64,000 nucleotides of DNA from Streptomyces sp. M41(2017) (GCF_002078175.1 NZ_MWFK01000001.1:3844001-3908000), one strand, 5' to 3'; shown: positions 8,570 through 17,591, counted from the stretch's first letter. Numbers and translations: made by a program. The notes: generated by a model from the sequence alone, not told the origin.

Positions 8570-9708
8570 TGAACGACTCTTCCTGGGGGGCGCCGCCACA
8601 AGCCGGGTACTGGGGGCCGTCCGAGCAGGGGCCTGTCCAGGGGGCAACCCCGGCGGGTCCCACGTACGATGCGCATGACGCGCAGCACACTCGGCCCATG
8701 CCCACCGTGCCCGACGTACCCGCACATGGCGGAGACCAGGATGACGACCCGGGGGCCGCTCGGCCGAGCGGCCCCTTGTTCCACGACGACGCACCGTCGA
8801 CGGCGCCCTACGGCGATCCGTCGCACAACCCGCAGAGCCCGCAGGAGCCCATGCCCAGCGCCGCCCCCCAGCCCGCCCCCGCACCTCCGAAGAAGAGTGC
8901 GGGACGCGACCTGGGCGCGGCCATAGGAGTGGGCGTCGGGCTCGGCGCGGTGATCGTCGCGTCGTTGTTCGTCGTCAAGGCCGTCTTCGTCGGCGTGATA
9001 GCGGTCGCCGTGGTGGTGGGGCTCTGGGAGCTCACCTCACGGCTGGAGGAGCGCAAGGGCATCAAGGCGCCCCTCGTACCGCTCGCGGTCGGCGGGGCGG
9101 CCATGGTCGTCGCCGGATACGTGCGGGGCGCCGAGGGCGCGTGGGTCGCCATGGCCCTGACGGCGCTGGCCGTCCTGGTCTGGCGTATGACCGAACCGCC
9201 CGAGGGATACCTCAAGGACGTCACGGCGGGGGTCTTCGCGGCCTTCTACGTGCCGTTCCTGGCGACGTTCGTGGCCATGATGCTCACGGCCGACGACGGC
9301 CCGCGCCGCGTCCTGACCTTCCTGCTCCTGACGGTCGTCAGCGACACCGGCGCGTACGCGGTCGGCTGGCGTTTCGGCAAGCACAAGCTGGCGCCGCGCA
9401 TCAGCCCCGGCAAGACCCGTGAGGGTCTGTTCGGAGCGGTCGGCTTCGCGATGGTCGCGGGTGCGCTGTGCATGCAGTTCCTGATCGACGACGGCACCTG
9501 GTGGCAGGGTCTGGTCATCGGCCTCGCGGTCGCTGCCAGCGCCACGCTCGGCGACCTCGGCGAGTCGATGATCAAGCGGGACCTCGGCATCAAGGACATG
9601 GGCACGCTCCTGCCGGGCCACGGCGGCATCATGGACCGGCTGGACTCGCTCCTGCCGACGGCTCCGGTGGTCTGGCTCCTGCTCGTCCTCTTCGTCGGCT
9701 CGGGCTGA
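8569..9708 (+). CDS. cdsA: Phosphatidate cytidylyltransferase (CDP-diglyceride synthase)
   Basis: Membrane enzyme that makes CDP-diacylglycerol from phosphatidate and CTP, 379 residues. The first 110 residues are a Pro/Ala/Gly/Gln-rich cytoplasmic extension common in Streptomyces CdsA; then come about eight membrane segments. The C-terminal signature is present, spread over SMIKRDLGIKDMG and LLPGHGGIMDRLDS. The ATG overlaps the frr stop, so the two genes are coupled. Confidence 0.96.
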   Translation: MNDSSWGAPPQAGYWGPSEQGPVQGATPAGPTYDAHDAQHTRPMPTVPDVPAHGGDQDDDPGAARPSGPLFHDDAPSTAPYGDPSHNPQSPQEPMPSAAPQPAPAPPKKSAGRDLGAAIGVGVGLGAVIVASLFVVKAVFVGVIAVAVVVGLWELTSRLEERKGIKAPLVPLAVGGAAMVVAGYVRGAEGAWVAMALTALAVLVWRMTEPPEGYLKDVTAGVFAAFYVPFLATFVAMMLTADDGPRRVLTFLLLTVVSDTGAYAVGWRFGKHKLAPRISPGKTREGLFGAVGFAMVAGALCMQFLIDDGTWWQGLVIGLAVAASATLGDLGESMIKRDLGIKDMGTLLPGHGGIMDRLDSLLPTAPVVWLLLVLFVGSG

Positions 9709-9747
9709 CCGGCTCTGCCCACCCCACGCGTTCGTTTCCGCGTACCT

Positions 9748-9816
9748 ACGACACCGCCCCTCCCGGTCGGATGATCACCACACGGTGACTCATGTGACCA
9801 GGAGGGGCGGTGTCGT
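9748..9816. terminator. Bidirectional terminator between cdsA and a convergent gene
   Basis: Perfect 16-bp inverted repeat ACGACACCGCCCCTCC/GGAGGGGCGGTGTCGT with a 37-nt loop that can itself fold. The right arm touches the last base of the minus-strand gene ending at 9816, so one structure serves both convergent genes. Confidence 0.8.
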
Positions 9817-10115
9817 CAGTTCGGGCCGTAGGTGTGGGGCGGACCCTCCTGCCAGTGGACCCATGCCGGGTCGTCGAGGAGGTCCTCGGCGTCCGGGAGG
9901 CCCGCGCGGCGGAGGAACTCGACGAGGTCGGCGTCGCTGTGCGCGAGGCCGGCGCTCCGCGCGCGGATGGTGACGCGGCGGCCGCCGTTCCCTGCGGGGC
10001 GGCCCACGACGACGGGTGCGGTGGGGGTGTTCGTGGGGTCGGGGCCGTCAGCGCCGGCGACAGGGGTGGGGCCGGTGGAGCCAGTGGGGTCGGATGATGC
10101 GTGGTCGTTGTTCAC
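9816..10115 (-). CDS. Small conserved hypothetical protein
   Basis: 99 residues if translation begins at the GTG at 10115; an in-frame start at 10307 would add 64 arginine/proline-rich residues of doubtful reality. The first 45 residues are Pro/Thr/Gly-rich; the second half reads RSAGLAHSDADLVEFLRRAG and ends DDPAWVHWQEGPPHTYGPN, with the look of a small folded domain. I know no function. It sits between cdsA and rlmN and converges on cdsA with a shared terminator. Confidence 0.7.
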   Translation of the reverse strand: MNNDHASSDPTGSTGPTPVAGADGPDPTNTPTAPVVVGRPAGNGGRRVTIRARSAGLAHSDADLVEFLRRAGLPDAEDLLDDPAWVHWQEGPPHTYGPN

Positions 10116-10436
10116 AGGACACCGAGATTCCGGTTCGGCGATCGTGCCGCCGCCGCGGGGCGGCCGCCGGGCCGGCCGGACGAGGCCGGTGGGCGGGCGC
10201 TCCGGACGGGACACGTTATCGGACACGAGTTCGATTCTAGGTCCAAGCGGCGCGAGGCGAGAGCACTCTGCCGGAACGGGCCGGACGCGAGTGGTCCCGG
10301 CGGGCACTGTGCGCGGGGTGTCCTGGGTGACGCAAGGGCCCCGAAGGCCCGAATCGAGCGGGCGCGGCCCGGTTCCGTCGGTGCCGGGACACGGGGGCCC
10401 GGGTCATGCGATCCGATCTGCGACACTGGTACAGCC
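10116..10436. other. Intergenic region before rlmN
   Basis: A 321-base stretch between two divergent genes, if the short start of the 99-residue protein is right. It must hold both promoters. CGGACACGTTATCGGACACG contains two copies of CGGACACG, but I see no near-consensus -35/-10 pair and no other structure. Confidence 0.4.
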
Positions 10437-11543
10437 ATGCCTAAGCCCGGAGAACTCACCTTTGTAGCGCCGCGCGGAGCCAAGAAGCCGCCGCGGCACC
10501 TCGCCGATCTCACGCCTGCCGAGCGCAAAGAGGCGGTTGCCGCGATCGGTGAGAAGCCGTTTCGTGCCAAGCAGCTCTCGCAGCACTACTTCGCCCGGTA
10601 CGCGCACGACCCCGAGCAGTGGACGGACATCCCGGCCGCCTCGCGCGGCAAGCTCCAGGAAGCGCTGCTTCCCGAGCTGATGACGGTCGTCCGGCATCTG
10701 TCGACGGACCAGGAGACCACCCGCAAGACCCTGTGGCGGCTCTTCGACGGCACGCTCGTCGAGTCCGTGCTGATGCGCTACCCGGACCGGGTGACGATGT
10801 GCATCAGCTCGCAGGCCGGCTGCGGGATGAACTGCCCGTTCTGCGCCACCGGACAGGCCGGGCTCGACCGGAACCTGTCGACGGGCGAGATCGTGCACCA
10901 GATCGTCGACGGGATGCGGGCCCTGCGGGACGGCGAGATCCCCGGCGGCCCGGCGCGGCTGAGCAACATCGTCTTCATGGGGATGGGCGAGCCGCTCGCC
11001 AACTACAAGCGCGTCGTCGGGTCCATCCGGGCCCTCACCGACCCCGAGCCGGACGGCCTCGGCCTCTCGCAGCGCGGCATCACCGTGTCGACGGTCGGCC
11101 TCGTGCCCGCCATCAACCGGTTCGCCGACGAGGGCTTCAAGTGCCGTCTCGCGATCTCCCTGCACGCTCCGGACGACGAGCTGCGCGACACCCTCGTCCC
11201 CGTGAACACGCGGTGGAAGGTGCGCGAGGTGCTGGACGCCGGATGGGAGTACGCGGCGAAGTCCGGGCGGCGCCTGTCCATCGAGTACGCGCTCATCCGG
11301 GACATCAACGACCAGGCGTGGCGGGGTGACCGGCTCGGCCGGATGCTCAAGGGCAAGCCCGTGCACGTCAACCTCATCCCGCTGAACCCGACCCCGGGCT
11401 CGAAGTGGACCGCCTCGCGGCCCGAGGACGAGAAGGCGTTCGTCGAGGCGATCGCCGCGCACGGTGTGCCGGTGACCGTCCGGGACACCCGCGGCCAGGA
11501 GATCGACGGAGCGTGCGGTCAGCTCGCCGCGACCGAGCGGTAG
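10437..11543 (+). CDS. rlmN: 23S rRNA (adenine-C2)-methyltransferase RlmN
   Basis: Radical SAM enzyme that methylates A2503 of 23S rRNA (and A37 of some tRNAs), 368 residues. The radical-SAM cysteines are in CGMNCPFCATGQAG; GMGEPLANY is the SAM-binding motif; a C-terminal cysteine in EIDGACGQL matches the catalytic methyl-carrying residue. The ATG at 10437 gives the usual N-terminus; the open frame continues upstream without homology. Followed by the thiamine riboswitch operon. Confidence 0.96.
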   Translation: MPKPGELTFVAPRGAKKPPRHLADLTPAERKEAVAAIGEKPFRAKQLSQHYFARYAHDPEQWTDIPAASRGKLQEALLPELMTVVRHLSTDQETTRKTLWRLFDGTLVESVLMRYPDRVTMCISSQAGCGMNCPFCATGQAGLDRNLSTGEIVHQIVDGMRALRDGEIPGGPARLSNIVFMGMGEPLANYKRVVGSIRALTDPEPDGLGLSQRGITVSTVGLVPAINRFADEGFKCRLAISLHAPDDELRDTLVPVNTRWKVREVLDAGWEYAAKSGRRLSIEYALIRDINDQAWRGDRLGRMLKGKPVHVNLIPLNPTPGSKWTASRPEDEKAFVEAIAAHGVPVTVRDTRGQEIDGACGQLAATER

Positions 11544-11592
11544 TCTGAGGCGCGTCCGTACAACTTCATATCCCTTACATCTTCATATTCCG

Positions 11593-11680
11593 ACAGGGGA
11601 GCGCCACAGCGCTGAGAGTGCGGGACAGACCGCAGACCCTCTGAACCTTGCCCAGGTCATTCTGGGTAGGAAGTTCGGTC
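11593..11680 (+). promoter_or_regulatory. TPP riboswitch (THI element)
   Basis: The sequence carries the conserved blocks ACAGGGGAGC, GCTGAGAGTGCGG, CAGACCCTCTGAACC and TCTGGGTAGGAAG in the right order and spacing for a thiamine pyrophosphate riboswitch. It lies 87 bases before the start of a thiamine-type ABC operon. In high-GC bacteria it probably acts by hiding the ribosome binding site (AGGAGG at 11757-11762), but the switching helix was not modelled. Confidence 0.93.
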
Positions 11681-11766
11681 ATCACTCAAGCTGTTGCGCC
11701 CTGCCCGGGATCTGTCAGAGGTCCCGGGCAGGGCCGCGTCTCTTCCTGGTCAGCCAGGAGGAATCA

Positions 11767-12858
11767 GTGAGCACCACCACCAGCAAGCGGTTCGCGGCCA
11801 CGGCCGTCGGGCTGAGCCTCGTCGCGCTGCCCGTCCTGTCGGCGTGCGGCTCGTCCGACGCCGGCGCCTCGGGGGATCCGAAGACCGTCACACTCGTCAC
11901 CCACGACTCGTGGGTGGTCTCCAAGAGCGTGCTCAAGGACTTCGAGAAGCGGTCCGGGTACACGGTCCGCGTCCTGAAGGACGGCGACGCGGGGCAGGCC
12001 GTCAACAAGGCGATCCTGACCAAGGACAACCCGCAGGGCGACGTCTTCTTCGGCGTCGACAACACCCTGCTGAGCCGGGCTCTCGACAACGGGCTCTTCC
12101 AGTCCTACGAGGCCAAGGGCTCCGACGGGATCGACCGGCAGTACCGCGTCGACCAGGACAAACACCGGGTCACCCCCATCGACTCCGGCGACATCTGCGT
12201 CAACTACGACAAGGCGTACTTCAGCAAGCACAAGCTGGCGCCGCCGACGTCGTTCGACGACCTGGCCGATCCCGCGTACAAGAACCTCCTCGTCACCGAG
12301 AACGCGTCGACCTCCTCGCCCGGTCTCGGCTTCCTGCTCGGGACCGCGGCGAAGTACGGCGACGACCAGTGGCAGGACTACTGGAAGAAGCTCAAGGCCA
12401 ACGGCGTGAAGGTCGTCGACGGCTGGGAGCAGGCCTACAACGACGAGTTCTCCGGGTCCGCCGGCGGCAAGAAGGCCAAGGGCGACCGCCCGCTCGTCGT
12501 CTCGTACGCCTCCTCGCCGCCCGCCGAGGTCGTCTACGCGGACCCGAAGCCCGGCACCGCCCCCACCGGGGTCGTCGACGGCACCTGCTTCCGCCAGGTC
12601 GAGTACGCGGGTCTGCTGAGCAACGCCTCGAACACCAAGGGCGGCAAGGCGCTCCTCGACTTCCTGCTCACCAGGGAGTTCCAGGAGGACATGCCGCTGA
12701 ACATGTTCGTGTACCCCGTCACCGGCACCGCCAAGGTGCCCGAGGAGTTCACGAAGTTCGGCCCGCAGGCCAAGGACCCGGAGACCCTGGCGCCCTCGAA
12801 GATCGCCGCCGACCGCGACCAGTGGGTCAAGTCGTGGACCTCGCTCGTACTGAAGTAG
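11767..12858 (+). CDS. Thiamine ABC transporter substrate-binding lipoprotein (ThiB-like)
   Basis: 363-residue periplasmic-binding-fold lipoprotein that should capture thiamine or a phosphate ester outside the membrane. Signal peptide with lipobox LSAC at about residues 23-26; the mature part begins VTLVTHDSWVVSKSVLKDFE, typical of ThiB, followed by GDVFFGVDNTLLSRA and the C-terminal LPLNMFVYPV-like region. GTG start with AGGAGG six bases upstream. Controlled by the TPP riboswitch; the permease gene overlaps its 3' end. Confidence 0.92.
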   Translation: MSTTTSKRFAATAVGLSLVALPVLSACGSSDAGASGDPKTVTLVTHDSWVVSKSVLKDFEKRSGYTVRVLKDGDAGQAVNKAILTKDNPQGDVFFGVDNTLLSRALDNGLFQSYEAKGSDGIDRQYRVDQDKHRVTPIDSGDICVNYDKAYFSKHKLAPPTSFDDLADPAYKNLLVTENASTSSPGLGFLLGTAAKYGDDQWQDYWKKLKANGVKVVDGWEQAYNDEFSGSAGGKKAKGDRPLVVSYASSPPAEVVYADPKPGTAPTGVVDGTCFRQVEYAGLLSNASNTKGGKALLDFLLTREFQEDMPLNMFVYPVTGTAKVPEEFTKFGPQAKDPETLAPSKIAADRDQWVKSWTSLVLK

Positions 12859-14510
12859 CCGGACGGAACCCGCGCGCGGCCCGTCGGCAGGGCGCGACGC
12901 GGCTCGGTCTCATGGCCCTGCCCGTCGCGTTCTTCGCGGTGTTCTTCGCGTACCCCGTGGTCGCGATCGTCGCGCGCGGGCTCCATGTCGACGGCGGCTG
13001 GCGGTTCGGCCGGCTCTGGGACGTCCTCGCCCAGCCCGGCATCCGGCACGTGCTGTGGTTCACCACCTGGCAGGCGCTCGCCTCCACGGCGCTCACGCTG
13101 CTGGTCGCGCTCCCCGGCGCGTACGTGTTCGCGCGCTTCGAGTTCCGGGGCAAACAGCTCCTGCGGGCCGTGGTCACCGTGCCGTTCGTGCTGCCGACCG
13201 TCGTCGTCGGCACCGCGTTCCTCGCGCTCCTCGGCCGCGGCGGGCTGCTCGACGAGCTGTGGGGCATACGCCTGGACACCACCGTGTGGTCGATCCTGCT
13301 CGCGCACGTCTTCTTCAACTACGCCGTCGTCGTACGGACCGTCGGCGGGCTCTGGTCGCAGCTCGACCCCCGGCAGGAGGAGGCCGCGCGGATGCTCGGT
13401 GCCTCACGCCTCGCGGCCTGGCGCAGGGTGACGCTTCCCGCGCTCGCCCCCGCCGTGGCCGCCGCCGCCCTCATGGTCTTCCTCTTCACCTTCACCTCGT
13501 TCGGTGTGGTGCAGATCCTCGGCGGCCCCACCTTCTCGACCCTGGAGGTCGAGATCTACCGGCAGACGTCCGAGATCTTCGACCTCGGGACGGCGGCGGT
13601 GCTGACGATCGTCCAGTTCGTGGCGGTCGGGGCCATCCTCGCCGTGCACGCCGCGACCGTCCGCCGCCGTGAGACGGCGCTGCGGCTGGTGTCCGCGGAG
13701 ACCACCGCGCGCAGGCCGCGCGGCGCCGGGCAGTGGGCGCTCCTCGCCGGGGTGCTGGCGAGCGTCGCCGTCCTCCTCGTGCTGCCCCTCGCCGTCCTCG
13801 TCCAGCGCTCCCTCGACGCCCCGGGGTTCCGCTACTACCGGTCGCTGGCCGACGCCGACGGGGGCACCTTCCTGGTCGCCCCGATCGCCGCCGTCGGCAA
13901 CTCGCTGGAGTACGCGCTCGCCGCCACCGCGATCGCCCTGCTGATCGGCGGGCTGGCGGCCGCGGCCCTGACCCGCCGCGCGGGCCGTCTCGTACGGGGC
14001 TTCGACGCGCTGCTGATGCTGCCGCTCGGCGTCTCCGCGGTGACCGTCGGCTTCGGATTCCTGATCGCCCTGGACGAGCCGCCCCTGGACCTGCGGAGCA
14101 GCTGGATCCTCGTGCCGCTGGCCCAGGCGCTCGTCGGTGTCCCCTTCGTCGTCCGCACGATGCTGCCCGTCCTGCGGGCCGTGGACGGGCGGCTGCGGGA
14201 GGCCGCGGCCGTGCTCGGGGCGTCACCGTGGCGGGTGTGGCGCGAGGTCGATCTGCCGATGGTGCGGCGCGCCCTGCTGGTCGCCGCCGGGTTCGCGTTC
14301 GCCGTCTCCCTCGGGGAGTTCGGGGCGACGGTCTTCATCGCGCGGCCCGACAACCCGACGCTGCCGGTCGCCGTGGCCCGGCTGCTCGGGCGCGCCGGCG
14401 ATCTCAACTACGGCCAGGCGATGGCCCTTTCGACCATCCTGATGGCGGTCTGCGCGGCCGCGCTACTGCTGCTGGAACGGGTACGCACCGACCGGACCGG
14501 GGAGTTCTAG
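12834..14510 (+). CDS. Thiamine-type ABC transporter permease (ThiP-like, double domain)
   Basis: About 558 residues with two fused permease halves and roughly 12 membrane segments, as in ThiP. Each half has an EAA loop: EEAARMLGASRLAAWRRV in the first and REAAAVLGASPWRVWREV in the second. The start is uncertain: the GTG at 12834 overlaps thiB by 25 bases; an ATG at 12912 would remove 26 charged residues before the first helix. The stop directly abuts the ATPase start, so the three genes form one operon. Confidence 0.92.
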   Translation: MDLARTEVAGRNPRAARRQGATRLGLMALPVAFFAVFFAYPVVAIVARGLHVDGGWRFGRLWDVLAQPGIRHVLWFTTWQALASTALTLLVALPGAYVFARFEFRGKQLLRAVVTVPFVLPTVVVGTAFLALLGRGGLLDELWGIRLDTTVWSILLAHVFFNYAVVVRTVGGLWSQLDPRQEEAARMLGASRLAAWRRVTLPALAPAVAAAALMVFLFTFTSFGVVQILGGPTFSTLEVEIYRQTSEIFDLGTAAVLTIVQFVAVGAILAVHAATVRRRETALRLVSAETTARRPRGAGQWALLAGVLASVAVLLVLPLAVLVQRSLDAPGFRYYRSLADADGGTFLVAPIAAVGNSLEYALAATAIALLIGGLAAAALTRRAGRLVRGFDALLMLPLGVSAVTVGFGFLIALDEPPLDLRSSWILVPLAQALVGVPFVVRTMLPVLRAVDGRLREAAAVLGASPWRVWREVDLPMVRRALLVAAGFAFAVSLGEFGATVFIARPDNPTLPVAVARLLGRAGDLNYGQAMALSTILMAVCAAALLLLERVRTDRTGEF

Positions 14511-15533
14511 ATGCTGCTGAGCCTCAGGGGCGCGACCGTACGCTTCGGCGGACGGGCCGTGCTCGACGCGGTCGACCTCGATGTCACCGAGCACGAGATC
14601 GTGTGCGTCCTCGGCCCCAGCGGCAGCGGCAAGTCCACCCTTCTGCGCACGGTAGCCGGCCTCCAGCCGCTGGACGCGGGCAGCGTGACCCTGGACGGGC
14701 GCGACCAGGCGGCGGTGCCCGCGCACCGGCGGGGCGTCGGCCTGATGTTCCAGGACCACCAGCTCTTCCCGCAGCGGGACGTGGGCGGCAACGTCGCCTT
14801 CGGGCTGCGCATGCACGGCGCCCCGAAGGGCGAACAGGCCGCGCGGGTCGCGGAGTTGCTCGAACTCGTCGGCCTGCCCGGCGCGCGGAACCGGGCCGTC
14901 GCCTCCCTCTCCGGCGGCGAGCAGCAACGCGTCGCGCTGGCCCGCGCGCTCGCCCCGCGCCCCCGCCTGCTGATGCTCGACGAGCCCCTCGGCCAGCTGG
15001 ACCGCTCGCTGCGCGAACGGCTCGTCGTCGAACTGCGCGGACTCTTCGGAGAATTGGGCACGACGGTGCTCGCCGTCACGCACGACCAGGGGGAGGCCTT
15101 CGCACTCGCCGACCGGGTCGTGGTGATGCGCGACGGACGGATCGCCCAGTCCGGCACGCCTCTTGAGGTCTGGCAGCGGCCGGCGGACGCCTTCGTCGCC
15201 CGGTTCCTCGGCTTCGACAACGTGGTGGACGCGACCGTGAGCGGCGAGGCCGCCGACACCCCCTGGGGGAAGGTCCCGGTGCCCGAGGGCGCCGCACAGG
15301 GGCCCGGCACGCTCCTCGTACGGCCCGCGGGCGTCCGGCTGGTGGCCCCGGCGGACGGGCTGCGCTGCACGGTCGCCGCACGCACCTTCCGGGGGACCCA
15401 CGTGGCCGTACGGCTCCAGCCCCGGGACGCGCCGGAGCTGGAGGCGGCGTGCGCGTTGCGGGAGGCGCCGGAGCCAGGTGAGGCGGTCGGAGTGCAGTTC
15501 GACCCCGCCGAGATCGTGCTGCTCGGCGGATAG
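14511..15533 (+). CDS. Thiamine-type ABC transporter ATP-binding protein (ThiQ-like)
   Basis: 340-residue nucleotide-binding subunit. Walker A GPSGSGKST, Q-loop FQDHQLF, signature LSGGEQQRVALARAL, Walker B LLMLDEPLG and the H-loop AVTHDQGEA are intact. The C-terminal 110 residues form a TOBE-like regulatory part, longer than in E. coli ThiQ. It begins on the base after the permease stop. An iron-type importer would look similar at this level; the riboswitch upstream favours thiamine. Confidence 0.92.
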   Translation: MLLSLRGATVRFGGRAVLDAVDLDVTEHEIVCVLGPSGSGKSTLLRTVAGLQPLDAGSVTLDGRDQAAVPAHRRGVGLMFQDHQLFPQRDVGGNVAFGLRMHGAPKGEQAARVAELLELVGLPGARNRAVASLSGGEQQRVALARALAPRPRLLMLDEPLGQLDRSLRERLVVELRGLFGELGTTVLAVTHDQGEAFALADRVVVMRDGRIAQSGTPLEVWQRPADAFVARFLGFDNVVDATVSGEAADTPWGKVPVPEGAAQGPGTLLVRPAGVRLVAPADGLRCTVAARTFRGTHVAVRLQPRDAPELEAACALREAPEPGEAVGVQFDPAEIVLLGG

Positions 15534-15580
15534 CCGTTCCCCGGGTCCGGGCCGTCCCTCCGGGTCCGGGGCGGAACAGG

Positions 15581-15617
15581 CGTGTGGCCCGCCTCCGGGG
15601 AGGAGACGGGCCACACG
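15581..15617. terminator. Bidirectional terminator after thiamine operon
   Basis: Perfect 11-bp stem CGTGTGGCCCG/CGGGCCACACG with an inner CCTCC/GGAGG-type pairing in the loop. It lies 47 bases after the ATPase stop and 16 bases before the end of the convergent surface-protein gene. Confidence 0.75.
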
Positions 15618-15632
15618 ATCGTGCGGGGTGGG

Positions 15633-16316
15633 TCAGTTGGCCTTCGAGGCGCCGCGGCGACGCATGCCGAAGAAGACCGCTCCGCCACCGACGACGACGA
15701 GCGCACCGGCGATGCCGGCGATCATCGGAGTGCTGGAGCTGGCGCCGGTCTCGGCGAGGTTGGACTCACCGGCGGCAGCCGACGGCGAGTTGTCGCCCGC
15801 GGCCGCCGGAGCGGTGCTGCTGCTCTCCTCGGCCGAGGGGGTCGCCGAGTCCGAAGGCTTCTCGGACGGCTTCGGGGTGTCCGAGGGAGCCGGGGTCCCG
15901 GACGGCGACGGGGACTCCGAGGCACAGCCCTCGGCCGACGTGGTGAGAGTCGGCGAGACGTCCTCGTTGACGAGGCCCGGGACGTCGACGTGGATCCGGT
16001 ACTGGGCCTTGGGGCCCCAGTTCTCCGAGAAGGTCACGGTGGCGCCGTCGCGGGTGCCCTTGACCTTCTGGCTGCCGATCTGCTTGGCGTCGGCGCCGTT
16101 CGACTCCAGGAAGACCGTGACGGTCGCCTCCTTGCCGGAGGCGTCCGTGTCGGTCACGGTGATGCTGCCCTTCCCGTTGTCGCAGGAGGCGACGGCCGAG
16201 AAGTCACGGATGTTGCAGGCGAGTGCGTTGCCCGCCACGCCGAGCGCGAGCGCGGCAGAGGCGGAGGCAACGCCGAGGATTCGCACGGTACGTGCGGTGC
16301 GTCGAGATATGGACAC
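15633..16316 (-). CDS. LAETG-anchored cell-surface protein
   Basis: 227-residue secreted protein. Signal peptide at about 1-33 (ending GNALAC), a globular part with paired cysteines (about 34-125), a Ser/Pro/Glu/Ala-rich stalk (about 130-185), then a cell-wall sorting signal: LAETG at about 187-191, a hydrophobic helix and an RRR-containing tail. LAXTG is the motif recognised by Streptomyces class E sortases, so attachment to peptidoglycan is expected. The sortase is not adjacent. A near-consensus promoter lies upstream. Confidence 0.88.
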   Translation of the reverse strand: MSISRRTARTVRILGVASASAALALGVAGNALACNIRDFSAVASCDNGKGSITVTDTDASGKEATVTVFLESNGADAKQIGSQKVKGTRDGATVTFSENWGPKAQYRIHVDVPGLVNEDVSPTLTTSAEGCASESPSPSGTPAPSDTPKPSEKPSDSATPSAEESSSTAPAAAGDNSPSAAAGESNLAETGASSSTPMIAGIAGALVVVGGGAVFFGMRRRGASKAN

Positions 16317-16409
16317 GATTGCCCTTCACAGGTTGCGCAACTGCGGGGGGTGTCGGGGGATTTGCTGCGCTTCGTTCATTGGCAACAGCACCCCCACGAG
16401 TTTCACAGG

Positions 16410-16437
16410 TTTATAAGCGTTGCCTAAGGGCTGTCAA
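16410..16437 (-). promoter_or_regulatory. Near-consensus sigma-HrdB-type promoter for the LAETG protein
   Basis: On the minus strand TTGACA (16437-16432) is followed after 16 bases by TATAAA (16415-16410). Transcription should begin near 16403, leaving a leader of about 87 bases before the ATG at 16316. This is an unusually good match for a Streptomyces promoter and suggests strong vegetative expression. Confidence 0.7.
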
Positions 16438-16475
16438 TGCGTAGACGCCGGAGGGCTGTTGGCTTTGCCGAGACA

Positions 16476-17591
16476 TTAACCGGCGAGGTGTTTGAGTGCC
16501 TCCGGAGCGTCATCGATCCGGTCGACGAGGGCGATCCGCGACTCCATCGCCCGTTCCCGCGCCAGGGATTGGAGCAGGGGCCAGGCGGGGTGCCGCTCCG
16601 TCCAGTGGACGCGGTCCACGAGGACCATGGGAGTGGGCTCGCCCCGTGACGCGTAGTAGTTCGGCGTCGCGTTGTCGAAGATCTCCTGGACGGTCCCGGC
16701 GGCACCCGGCAGGAACACGACTCCGGCGTTCGAACGGGCCAACAGGCCGTCCTCGCGCGTTGCGTTGGCGAAGTACTTGGCTATGTGCACGGCGAACGCG
16801 TTCGGCGGCTCATGGCCGTAGAACCAGGTGGGGATGCCCACCGATGGCCCGCCGGACGGCCAGCGCTCGCGCACCGCGAAGGCCGCGCGGGCCCAGTCGG
16901 TGACCGACGGGGTGAACGACGGCGTGCCGGCCAGGACGGCGAGCGCCTCGTCGAGCATGTCGTCGTCGAAGGGGGCCGCGTACGCGCCGAGGTTGGCGGC
17001 CTCCATGGCGCCCGGGCCGCCGCCGGTCGCGACCACGAGGCCGGAGCGCGCCAGGTCGCGGCCGAGCCGTGCGGCGCCCGCGTACGCCTCCGTGCCGCGC
17101 GCCATCGCGTGACCGCCCATCACGCCGACGACCCGCGCTCCCGCGAGGAGTTCGTCGAGCGCGTCCGAGACCGAGTCGTCGTGGATGGCGCGGACCGTCG
17201 ACGCGAAGATGTCGCCGTCCGCCCTGGTCTGCTGGAACCAGGCGTACGCGCGGGCGTCCGGCGTCGCCTCGTAGCCCGCGGCGAGCCCGTCGAAGAGCTC
17301 GGCGGGTGAGTAGAGGCGTCCCCGGTACGGGTCGAGGGGGAGGCCCGGGACGGGCGGGAAGACGAGGGCGCCCGACGCGCGGACCTTGGCCGCCGCCTCG
17401 GGGCCCATCGAGCAGCCGAGGAAGACGGTGTCGGTGGTGTCCGCGGCCAGCAGGGCCTGCGTACGGTCCGTCAGGTCTATGGCCTGGAGGCGGAACCGGG
17501 CGAGCGAGCCGCCCGACGAGACGACCTCGTCGAACTCGGCGAGGGACTCGATCTCACGGTCATGGGCTGCGTGGAGAGGTGTCGGCTGCAC
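16476..17591 (-). CDS. LOG family Rossmann-fold protein
   Basis: 371-residue protein of the LOG (lysine decarboxylase-like) family, larger than the usual 180-250. The nucleotide-binding signature appears as GGGPGAMEAANLGA, and the second motif, normally PGGxGTxxE, reads PGAAGTVQE, with alanine for the second glycine. An N-terminal region of about 130 residues is additional. Some LOG proteins are cytokinin-activating phosphoribohydrolases; the longer forms are uncharacterised. GTG start at 17591. No operon partner is evident. Confidence 0.8.
   Translation of the reverse strand: MQPTPLHAAHDREIESLAEFDEVVSSGGSLARFRLQAIDLTDRTQALLAADTTDTVFLGCSMGPEAAAKVRASGALVFPPVPGLPLDPYRGRLYSPAELFDGLAAGYEATPDARAYAWFQQTRADGDIFASTVRAIHDDSVSDALDELLAGARVVGVMGGHAMARGTEAYAGAARLGRDLARSGLVVATGGGPGAMEAANLGAYAAPFDDDMLDEALAVLAGTPSFTPSVTDWARAAFAVRERWPSGGPSVGIPTWFYGHEPPNAFAVHIAKYFANATREDGLLARSNAGVVFLPGAAGTVQEIFDNATPNYYASRGEPTPMVLVDRVHWTERHPAWPLLQSLARERAMESRIALVDRIDDAPEALKHLAG

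Noticed and set aside
11694..14510. 938-codon open frame suggesting a ThiB-ThiP fusion
   Set aside because: The first 380 codons are an arginine-rich shadow of the binding-protein gene. Homology begins only at about 12834.
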